Source of the DNA: Curtobacterium sp. VKM Ac-2865
GTDB taxonomy: Bacteria > Actinomycetota > Actinomycetes > Actinomycetales > Microbacteriaceae
Assembly: GCF_015350905.1 (NCBI RefSeq)
Contig: NZ_JADKRZ010000002.1
Location: 310,001-374,000, forward strand
DNA: 64,000 nt
Direction: 5' to 3'
Shown piece by piece: positions 57,923 to 64,000 of this stretch. The translations under genes and the position numbers were made by a program. The first letter of the stretch is position 1. The number at the start of each line of letters is the position of its first letter. The notes under the pieces are model-generated. The model worked only from the letters and a program-made list of their open reading frames with translations, made no database searches and had not been told where the DNA came from.

Positions 57923-58322
57923 TGTCGCCGAGAAGCTCCAGAGGAAGGCGAAGCGTCCCGTCGGCACCCGACAGGTCCGTCTGCGCCTCGTCTACCTCGA
58001 CTTCTGGTCGGTGGTGAAGCTGAGCTTCCTCATCGCCCTCGCCGGCAGCATCGTGATCGTCGTCGCCACCGCGCTGGTCTGGCTCATCCTCAACCAGACC
58101 GGGGTGTTCGAGAAGATCGACATGCTGTTGAAGGACGTCACCGGGCAGAACGGGTACTCGATCATGGACCAGTTCTCACTGGGCCAGGTCCTCGGGTTCT
58201 CGATCGTCGTCGGCATCCTCAACGTCGTCGTCGGCACCGTGCTCGGCGCGATCGTGAGCGTCCTGTACAACCTCAGCGTGCGGATCACGGGCGGTCTGCT
58301 CGTGGGCTTCACCAACAACTGA
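57915..58322 (+). CDS. DUF3566 transmembrane protein
   Basis: The 135-residue protein has two membrane helices (about 35-60, [20 protein letters not shown], and 95-118, [20 protein letters not shown]) and a basic N-terminus ([19 protein letters not shown]) that is conserved in the DUF3566 family found next to gyrA in actinobacteria. It is translationally linked to gyrA. Function unknown. Confidence 0.88.
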
Positions 58323-58397
58323 CACACCCGGCCGGATGAGGCCATCCGCTCGATTTCGTTCCCACGACTTCCTGCGGTAGGCTTTCATCCGGTCTGA

Positions 58398-58474
58398 GGG
58401 GCTATAGCTCAGGCGGTTAGAGCGCTTCGCTGATAACGAAGAGGTCCAAGGTTCAAGTCCTTGTAGCCCCACCA
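58398..58474 (+). tRNA. tRNA-Ile (GAT)
   Basis: The full cloverleaf is visible: acceptor GGGGCTA/TAGCCCC, anticodon stem CTTCG/CGAAG with GAT at 58432-58434, GGTTCAAGTCC T-arm, and an encoded CCA (58472-58474). Position after gyrA is typical. Confidence 0.97.
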
Positions 58475-58527
58475 CAACTCAACTCCCGCGTCGGAAGTCT
58501 CGACGTGGCGGCCGTCTCGGTCGCTCC

Positions 58528-58600
58528 GGGGCCTTAGCTCAGTTGGTAGAGCGCTGCCTTTGCAAGGCAGATGTCAGGAGTTCGAATCTCCTAGGCTCCA
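58528..58600 (+). tRNA. tRNA-Ala (TGC)
   Basis: Acceptor GGGGCCT/AGGCTCC with one G-T pair, anticodon stem CTGCC/GGCAG, anticodon TGC at 58561-58563, T-loop GTTCGAATC. The CCA end is not encoded. Confidence 0.97.
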
Positions 58601-58739
58601 CTCGCAACAGCCCCTGGACGGTGACCCGGTCGCCGACCAGGGGCGTTCTGCTGTCCGGGGGCGTGCCGCCCACGTCCCTGTGTGCCTGCGTGGCTGTGTG
58701 TCTGCGTGCTCGGCCGGCCGCGAGTGGTCACAACATCCC

Positions 58740-59660
58740 GCTCATGTCCGCCGAGTGGTCGCGACCGGTCGGCTGGGCGCGCAGCCATCGACGGTCTGTG
58801 GCCGGTGGGCGGGACTCGCTCGGTGTGTCGTGACCGGTGGGCGGGCCGGGAGGCTGCGGGCGGAGCTGCCACGCGCCTCCCGTCCGGTGCGTGGCCAGCC
58901 GGCGGCGGTGGTGGTGAGGTCGCAGTTCGTGTCGGGTCCGCGGGTCCGGAGGCGACACGGAGTGCGATCTCAGCGCGGTGGTTGGGCGCGAGCCGTCGGC
59001 GCGCGGCGCCGGAGGCGACTGGCCCTGACCGGTGGCGGGGTGCGAGCGGGGTGTCGCGACCGGTGGGCGGGCCGGGAGGCTCACGCCGGGGCCGCCACGC
59101 GCGTCCCGGCCGGTGCCTGGCCGGCCGGCGGCGGTGGTGAGGTCGCAGTTCGTGTCGGGTCCGCAAGGCCGGAGGCGACACGGAGTGCGACCTCAGCGCG
59201 GTGGGTGGGCGCGAGCCGTCGGCGCGCGGCGCCACAGGCGACGGGTCCTGGCCGGTGGCGGGGCCGAGCGGGGTGTCGCGACCGATGGGCGGGCCGGGAG
59301 GCTCACGCTGGGGCCGCCACGCGCCTCCCGTCCGTCGCATGGCCGACCCGGCGGCGGCGGTGAGGTCGCAGTTCGTGTCGGGTCCGCGAGGCCGGAGGCG
59401 ACACGAAGTGCGATCTCACCGCGGTGGGTGGGCGCGAGCCGTCGGCGCGCGGCGCCGCAGGCGACGGGTCCTAGCCGGCCGGCGGACGCGCGCGGGGTGT
59501 CGTGACCGGTGGGCGGGCCGGGAGGCTCACGCCGGGGCCGCCACGCGCCTCCCGTCCGTCGCATGGCCGGCCTGGCGGCGGTGAGGTCGCAGTTGGTGTC
59601 GGGTCCGGCTGCGCTGAGGCGACACGGAGTGCGATCTCACCGCGGCGGGTGGGCGCGACG
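58740..59660. repeat. Four-copy ~222-bp tandem repeat array
   Basis: The landmark GAGGTCGCAGTTCGTGTCGG starts at 58916, 59139, 59362 and (with one change) 59583, a period of 221-223 bp. Every unit also carries an inverted pair CGGGAGGC...GCGCCTCCCG around a GCCGCCACG core, and a GGCGCGCGGCGCC palindrome. The long open frames through the array are produced by the GC content and are not credible genes. No gene is found between the tRNA-Ala (58600) and 59729. Confidence 0.9.
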
Positions 59661-59678
59661 GAACGGACCCCCGGGAAC

Positions 59679-59715
59679 GACGACGGGCCCCGGCGCAGTG
59701 CCGGGGCCCGTCGTC
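59679..59715 (-). terminator. Terminator of the leftward 191-residue gene
   Basis: A perfect 16-bp stem (GACGACGGGCCCCGGC / GCCGGGGCCCGTCGTC) with the 5-nt loop GCAGT lies 14 bp beyond the stop codon at 59729. Confidence 0.88.
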
Positions 59716-59728
59716 CGAACCGGAGAGG

Positions 59729-60304
59729 TCAGGCTGCGGACTTGTCCGCGGAGTCGGAGTCGTCGGCGACCCAGAGGTCGTCGTCGGCTCGGAGCGTCTG
59801 GTACGCGGCGTAGGCAGCACCAGCGACGGCAACGACACCGACGATGATCAGTGCGACACCACCGAAGCCGAGGCCCTTCTTCTGCTGCGACGGGACGTAC
59901 TTCGCAGCGGCCTTCTTCGCGGCCTTGCTCTTCTTCTGAGCGTTCTTCACGAGCTTCTTGACGCGGGGGTCCTTCGCGAGGTCGCCCACGCTCATGACCG
60001 AACCCGCGGTCGAGACCAGGCCGGGGATGACCTCGGTCTGGAAACGGTGCGAAGCGGTCTGTGCAGCCGAGCTGGCAGCGTGGACACCCGTGGCGACAGC
60101 CGGGCGGATGCCGTTGTCGATCGCGTTCTGCACGCGGGGTGCGATGTCCTTGCGTGCTGCGTCGGCGGCGTGCGAGCGGGCCTCGGCGAGGATCTCGTTC
60201 GCGTGCTCGAGCACCTTGCGCTGCTCACCGAGGAGCGAGGCGGTCTTGCCCTTGAGCTTCTTGATCTGCTTCCGGCGCTTGCGCGGCAGTTCGATCGTCG
60301 TCAT
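59729..60304 (-). CDS. Hypothetical basic protein with C-terminal membrane anchor
   Basis: The 191-residue protein has a Lys/Arg-rich helical N-terminus (TIELPRKRRKQIKKLKGK), a long helical middle, a Lys/Ala repeat region (KKSKAAKKAAAKYV, about 140-155) and one membrane helix (GFGGVALIIVGVVAVAGAAY, about 161-182) with an acidic tail. The ATG at 60304 has a GGAGG site. No domain is recognised. The topology (soluble helical body, anchor, short acidic end) suggests an inner-membrane-tethered, perhaps nucleic-acid- or envelope-associated protein; this is inference. Confidence 0.75.
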   Translation of the reverse strand: MTTIELPRKRRKQIKKLKGKTASLLGEQRKVLEHANEILAEARSHAADAARKDIAPRVQNAIDNGIRPAVATGVHAASSAAQTASHRFQTEVIPGLVSTAGSVMSVGDLAKDPRVKKLVKNAQKKSKAAKKAAAKYVPSQQKKGLGFGGVALIIVGVVAVAGAAYAAYQTLRADDDLWVADDSDSADKSAA

Positions 60305-60420
60305 CTGGTACCTCCATCGGAACGGCGTGCCCCCATCCTGCCACCGCAGCGCCTGACAGGTCACGGAGTCGTACCTGTGGGTACCGTCTGTACGCAGGGG
60401 ACGCATGCGAGAATCGGAAC

Positions 60421-60960
60421 ATGTCTCTGCACACCGCTGTCGCAACGATCCACACGAACAAGGGCGACATCCGCGTCAACCTGTTCGGCAACCACGCACC
60501 GAAGACCGTCAAGAACTTCGTCGACCTGGCCACCGGCCAGCAGGAGTGGACCCACCCGGGCACCGGCAAGGTCTCCACCGACAAGCTCTACGACGGCGTG
60601 GTCTTCCACCGCATCATCAAGGACTTCATGATCCAGGGCGGCGACCCGCTCGGCCAGGGCATCGGCGGCCCGGGCTACCGGTTCGACGACGAGATCTCCC
60701 CGGAGCTCACCTTCCAGAACCCGTACATCTTCGCGATGGCCAACGCCGGCCTGCAGGGTGGCCGCGGCACGAACGGCTCGCAGTTCTTCATCACGACGGT
60801 GGCGACCCCCTGGCTCCAGGGCAAGCACACCATCTTCGGTGAGGTCGCCGACGACGAGTCCCGCGCCGTGGTCGACGCGATCGAGGGCGTGCCAACCGAC
60901 GGCCGTGACAAGCCCGTCGAGGACGTCGTCATCAACAGCATCGACGTCGAGTCCGTCTGA
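60421..60960 (+). CDS. ppiA: Peptidyl-prolyl cis-trans isomerase (cyclophilin)
   Basis: The 179-residue cytoplasmic cyclophilin has FHRIIKDFMIQGGDP, the GxGGPGYxFDDE segment, the MANAGLQGGRGTNGSQFFIT motif and the late HTIFGEV. Catalytic Arg (in FHRII) and Phe/Gln residues are present. It lacks a signal peptide. Position between crgA/rhomboid and gyrA is conserved in actinobacteria. Confidence 0.95.
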   Translation: MSLHTAVATIHTNKGDIRVNLFGNHAPKTVKNFVDLATGQQEWTHPGTGKVSTDKLYDGVVFHRIIKDFMIQGGDPLGQGIGGPGYRFDDEISPELTFQNPYIFAMANAGLQGGRGTNGSQFFITTVATPWLQGKHTIFGEVADDESRAVVDAIEGVPTDGRDKPVEDVVINSIDVESV

Positions 60961-60962
60961 CC

Positions 60963-61814
60963 TTGACCGACCAGGCGTACAACCCGGCGAACTACTGCTA
61001 CCGGCACCCGGACCGGCAGAGCTTCATCCTCTGCCAGCGGTGCGGACGGACGATCTGCACCGAGTGCCAGACGCCGGCGGCCGTCGGGGTGCACTGCCCT
61101 GAGTGCGTCCGCGAGCAGCGGGCGCAGTTCACGGCGAACCGTCGTGCGACCGGACCCAGCGGGTTCACGGTCGCACGGCGGCGCTTCGCCATGCTCGACC
61201 AGAAGGCCACGGTCGTCATCGTCGCGGTCTCGGTCGTGATCTGGCTGCTCGACCAGGTGTCCGGGCGCTTCTTCACGCAGCTGCTCGGGTACAACGCGTA
61301 CTACCTGCCGACGCAGCCCTGGCGGATGGTGACGTCACTGTTCGTCCACTCCGGGCTCTTCCACATCCTGTTCAACATGTGGGCGGTGTTCATCTTCGGA
61401 CGGATGCTCGAGAACATGCTCGGGACGTGGCGGTTCCTCGCGCTGTACTTCCTGTCGGGCCTCGGCGGCTCGATGGCCGTCACCCTGCTGGCCCCGACGA
61501 CCTCGGTGGTCGGAGCCTCCGGGGCGATCTTCGGCCTGTTCGCGGCGTTCTTCGTCCTGCAGCGCAGCCTCGGCTCGAACGCGGTCTCGCTGCTCGTGAT
61601 CATGGGGCTCAACCTCGTGATCGGGTTCCTCCCCGGGACGAACATCTCGTGGCAGGCCCACGTCGGTGGCATCGCGGTGGGCTTCCTGACCGGGTACGTG
61701 TTCTCGAAGACCCGCAACGTCCGGCAGCGAGGGCTCCAGATCGCCCTGCTCATCGGAGAAGCGGTGCTCATCATCGCGCTGACGGTCGTCGGCTACGTCT
61801 TGGCGCTCGCCTGA
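60963..61814 (+). CDS. Rhomboid family intramembrane serine protease with zinc-binding N-terminus
   Basis: The 283-residue membrane protein starts at a TTG two bases after the cyclophilin stop. Residues 10-52 form a B-box-like zinc finger (CYRHP, CQRCG, CTEC, HCPEC). Six membrane helices follow from about residue 77; the catalytic serine is in GASGAIFGLF and the catalytic histidine in AHVGGIAVGF. The WR motif (PWRMVTSLFVHSGLFHILFNM) is present. It cleaves membrane-embedded substrates that are unknown here. Confidence 0.93.
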   Translation: MTDQAYNPANYCYRHPDRQSFILCQRCGRTICTECQTPAAVGVHCPECVREQRAQFTANRRATGPSGFTVARRRFAMLDQKATVVIVAVSVVIWLLDQVSGRFFTQLLGYNAYYLPTQPWRMVTSLFVHSGLFHILFNMWAVFIFGRMLENMLGTWRFLALYFLSGLGGSMAVTLLAPTTSVVGASGAIFGLFAAFFVLQRSLGSNAVSLLVIMGLNLVIGFLPGTNISWQAHVGGIAVGFLTGYVFSKTRNVRQRGLQIALLIGEAVLIIALTVVGYVLALA

Positions 61815-61829
61815 CGACCTGACCGAGCC

Positions 61830-61919
61830 GCGCACCGCGAACGCCCGGCGCACCGCGAACGCCCGGCGCACCGCGAACGCTCGGCGCACCGCGAACGCTC
61901 GGCGCACTGCGAACGCCCC
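61830..61919. repeat. Five 18-bp tandem repeats
   Basis: GCGCACCGCGAACGCCCG is repeated five times without gaps (61830, 61848, 61866, 61884, 61902), with C-to-T changes in copies 3-5. It lies between the rhomboid stop and its terminator; the last copy supplies the terminator's left arm. Confidence 0.92.
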
Positions 61920-61943
61920 GTCACTGCTGTGGCGGGGCGTTTT
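61912..61943 (+). terminator. Terminator of the rhomboid gene
   Basis: AACGCCCCG (61912-61920) pairs with CGGGGCGTT (61933-61941) around a 12-nt loop and is followed by T residues. Confidence 0.85.
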
Positions 61944-61949
61944 CGTACC

Positions 61950-62110
61950 TGTGGACAACTCGGTGAGTTACACGGGTGTGATTATCCCCATTGTGGAAAC
62001 ACCTGTGGACAACTCCGGGGTCTGGGTGTGGAACCCGATGTGGAGAACGCCGACTTCTGTGGAGAACCACGATCTGAGCGGCTCCGACGGCCGTTCCCTG
62101 TGGAGAACGA
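61950..62110. promoter_or_regulatory. DnaA-box-like cluster between rhomboid gene and crgA
   Basis: TGTGGACAA occurs at 61950-61958 and 62004-62012, TTATCCCCA at 61982-61990, and TGTGGAGAA-like sites near 62039, 62060 and 62099. The mix is the same as in the cluster upstream of dnaB. No gene lies in this interval. Confidence 0.5.
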
Positions 62111-62166
62111 GAACGCCCGCCGCACCGAGGGGAGCAGCGGGCGTCGTCAGGAGATCGGGGTCGGGT

Positions 62167-62424
62167 TCAGCGCCACCGTGTGGTCATCAGGAAGCCGACG
62201 AACATGATGCCGAAGCCGACGAGGATGTTCCACGAGTTCAGCGACGGGACGGGCAGCGTGCCCTGGGAGATGTAGAAGACGATCACCCAGGCGAGCCCGA
62301 TCAGCATGAATCCGAACATGACCGGCTTGAACCACACGGGGTTGGGCTGATCGCCCGCCGTGTCGACCGAGTCGGCTCGGGTGGTCGTCCGGGCGGGCTT
62401 GGTGCGGTCCTTGTCCTTGGCCAT
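62167..62424 (-). CDS. crgA: Cell division protein CrgA
   Basis: The 85-residue protein has a basic N-terminus (AKDKDRTKPARTTTR) and two membrane helices (PVMFGFMLIGLAWVIVFYI and WNILVGFGIMFVGFLMTTRW). The NPVWFKPVMFGFM and final TTRWR are CrgA hallmarks. It links FtsZ/FtsI division proteins in actinobacteria and lies in its normal place next to the amidotransferase and the PASTA kinase. Confidence 0.95.
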   Translation of the reverse strand: MAKDKDRTKPARTTTRADSVDTAGDQPNPVWFKPVMFGFMLIGLAWVIVFYISQGTLPVPSLNSWNILVGFGIMFVGFLMTTRWR

Positions 62425-62506
62425 GGCCGGTATCCTACCGTGAACATGTGTGCGCAGGGGCTGCACAGAGCCTCTGCACGACCCTCACGAGTACGGTGAA
62501 CCGACC

Positions 62507-63151
62507 ATGACCAGGATCCTCGTCGTCGACAACTACGACAGCTTCGTCTACACGCTCAACGGCTACGTGCAGCAGCTCGGCGCGCAGACCGACGTCGTCC
62601 GGAACGACGCCTTCCCCGAGTCCGAGATCGCCGACCGGCTCGCCGAGTACGACGGCGTGCTGCTCTCGCCCGGACCGGGTACCCCCGGGGACGCCGGCGT
62701 CTCGATCGCCACGGTGCACGCGGCCATCGACGCCGACAAGCCCCTGCTCGGCGTCTGCCTGGGGCACCAGGCCATCGCCGAGGCGCTGGGCGCAACCGTG
62801 ACGCACGCCGAGGAGCTCATGCACGGCAAGACCTCGCAGGTCGACCACGACGACAGCACGCTGTTCGCCGGGGTCCCGCACCCGTTCACCGCGACGCGGT
62901 ACCACTCGCTCGCGATCGTGGACGGCACCGTGCCCGACGAACTCACCGTGACGGCCAGGACCGGCGGCGGCGTGATCATGGGCGTGCAGCACCAGGACGC
63001 CCGCGTCTACGGCGTGCAGTTCCACCCGGAGTCCGTCCTCACCGAGGGCGGGTACCGGATGGTCGGCAACTGGCTCGAGACCACCGGGCTGACCGGTGCG
63101 GCCGACCGCGCCGCGGGCCTCGGCCCGCTGATCGCGTCCCGACAGGCCTGA
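62507..63151 (+). CDS. pabA: Glutamine amidotransferase, class I (TrpG/PabA type)
   Basis: The 214-residue enzyme takes ammonia from glutamine for anthranilate or 4-amino-4-deoxychorismate synthesis. VDNYDSFVYTL, LLSPGPGTPGDAG, the catalytic Cys in LLGVCLGHQAIAEALG (about residue 84) and the HPES triad part (VQFHPESVLTEGG) are complete. No synthase component (TrpE/PabB) is nearby; in actinobacteria this origin-near copy is the PabA/TrpG-like one. Confidence 0.93.
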   Translation: MTRILVVDNYDSFVYTLNGYVQQLGAQTDVVRNDAFPESEIADRLAEYDGVLLSPGPGTPGDAGVSIATVHAAIDADKPLLGVCLGHQAIAEALGATVTHAEELMHGKTSQVDHDDSTLFAGVPHPFTATRYHSLAIVDGTVPDELTVTARTGGGVIMGVQHQDARVYGVQFHPESVLTEGGYRMVGNWLETTGLTGAADRAAGLGPLIASRQA

Positions 63152-63199
63152 AGCACCTCGGCAGCCCGGCACGGCGCCGGTCTGCCGTGGACCTGTGGA

Positions 63200-63251
63200 C
63201 CACCGGACTGGAGGCCCGTCACGGCGCCGCCACGAGCCTCCAGTCCGGTGG
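63200..63251. terminator. Bidirectional terminator between pabA and pknB
   Basis: A perfect 16-bp stem (CCACCGGACTGGAGGC / GCCTCCAGTCCGGTGG) with a 20-nt inner part containing GGCGCCGCCACG sits between the two convergent genes. Confidence 0.85.
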
Positions 63252-63282
63252 TGGTCTGGACCCGCAGCGCTGACGGGACGGC

Positions 63283-64000
63283 TCAGTTGCCGCCGTCACC
63301 GCCGTCGTCGCCGCCGCCGTCCTGACCGGGCTGGCCGCCCGTGTCACCCGTCGGTGCCGAGGGCGCCGCGGGACGGTCAGGAGCGGCGCAGTAGGTGAGC
63401 GTCACGGTGCTGCCCTGGGCGATGTCGCCGGCCGGCGCGCTCTGCTGCGTGACGGTGCTGCCGGTGCAGGAGCTGGTCGGCTGCGGCTGCACGGTGAGGC
63501 CCAGCCCGGCGAGGGTGGCGTTGGCCGTCTCGAATGGCTGCTGCTGCACGTTCGGCAGCTGCACGAGACCGTTCGACACCCGGAGGTTCACGACCGTGCC
63601 CTTGGCGTGGGCGGAGCCGGAGGCCGGGTCAGAGCCCAGGACCGTCCCCTCGGGGACGGTCGTCGAGTAGTCGGAGGTGATCGAGCCGATCTCGAAGCCG
63701 GCGGTCTTCAGGGACTGTTCGGCGTCGGCCTGGGCCTGGTTCGCCACGTCGGGGATCGCGACCTGCTCGGGTCCGAGGGAGACCACGACCCGGATGTCCT
63801 GCTGCCGTGCCACTGCCGTGCCGGAGCCGGGCTCGGTGCGGATCACCGAACCACGGGACACGTCGTCGGAGTTCTCCTCCACGCGCATCGGCTTCAGGTC
63901 GCGTCGTTCGAGGGCGCTCGACGCGGAGTTCCAGGTGGCGCCGACCACGTTCGGGACGCTCACCGACGACGAGATCGGGGCCTGGCCGGGCTGCAGGTTG
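63283..64000 (-). CDS. pknB: Ser/Thr protein kinase with PASTA domains, C-terminal part
   Basis: The gene enters from the right edge, so only the last ~239 residues are here. They contain at least three PASTA repeats (SVPNVVGATWNSASSALE, VAIPDVANQAQADAEQSL, VQLPNVQQQPFETANATL), each about 65 residues, and a Gly/Asp-rich tail (GQPGQDGGGDDGGDGGN). PASTA domains sense peptidoglycan fragments outside the cell. The kinase domain lies outside the window, and the assignment to PknB comes from the crgA-pabA neighbourhood. Confidence 0.88.
   Translation of the reverse strand, partial: NLQPGQAPISSSVSVPNVVGATWNSASSALERRDLKPMRVEENSDDVSRGSVIRTEPGSGTAVARQQDIRVVVSLGPEQVAIPDVANQAQADAEQSLKTAGFEIGSITSDYSTTVPEGTVLGSDPASGSAHAKGTVVNLRVSNGLVQLPNVQQQPFETANATLAGLGLTVQPQPTSSCTGSTVTQQSAPAGDIAQGSTVTLTYCAAPDRPAAPSAPTGDTGGQPGQDGGGDDGGDGGN

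Noticed and set aside
58560-59584. Several overlapping open frames of 80-270 codons with repeated protein sequence
   Set aside because: They arise from the 222-bp repeats, are open on both strands, change frame between units (221-223 bp) and have no ribosome sites.

Overview
This window is the replication-origin region of a high-GC Gram-positive chromosome. The gene order (rpmH, rnpA, yidD, yidC, jag, rsmG, parA, parB on one side of dnaA; dnaN, gnd, recF, DUF721, gyrB, gyrA, DUF3566, tRNA-Ile, tRNA-Ala on the other), a DUF6049/MurJ locus, CrgA and a PASTA Ser/Thr kinase point to the family Microbacteriaceae. A Curtobacterium-like genus is my best guess from the overall look, not a proven assignment.

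Layout. 1-15 kb is an accessory arm with lower apparent GC, short genes and decayed fragments: an SDR enzyme, an alpha/beta-hydrolase-like protein with a coupled small gene, a PhzF-family enzyme, two or three pseudogene remnants, and a complete anti-phage CBASS locus (6.5-11.8 kb). The CBASS locus has a Cap4-like nuclease-SAVED effector, a CD-NTase with a C-terminal glycine, an E2-like protein, an E1/ThiF protein and a JAB/JAMM peptidase. The E2 and E1 are separate, translationally coupled genes, not the usual E2-E1 fusion (Cap2). Small membrane proteins, a GNAT enzyme and a methyltransferase follow.

15-17 kb holds dnaB and a cluster of DnaA-box-like sites. 17-28.6 kb is a leftward type VII secretion locus: an EccC/EssC-like ATPase, three unrecognised partner genes, and two tandem copies of a three-gene cassette (WXG100-type protein, second WXG-like protein, and a ~475-residue helical/membrane protein with an LXG-like N-terminal region). 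The two WXG100 copies encode identical proteins, while the large proteins diverge after about residue 235. A 65-bp hairpin repeat array and a strong terminator separate this locus from rpsF-ssb-rpsR-rplI.

31-41 kb carries cca, a single reading frame joining a DUF6049 protein to the lipid II flippase MurJ, trxB-trxA, a PLP aminotransferase, a D-Ala-D-Ala ligase and a YdcF-family protein. Five parS sites lie between 40.7 and 43.4 kb; one is the core of a 40-bp perfect palindrome that also looks like the ddl terminator. oriC lies between dnaA and dnaN (48.65-49.13 kb). 58.6-59.7 kb is a gene-free array of four ~222-bp repeats. The right end has a cyclophilin, a rhomboid protease with a zinc-binding N-terminus, crgA, a glutamine amidotransferase and the 3' end of a PASTA kinase gene that runs off the window.

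Working together: the core is the standard replication/segregation/protein-insertion block. The accessory parts are two modular systems, one for phage defence (CBASS) and one for protein secretion (T7SS), both close to the origin.
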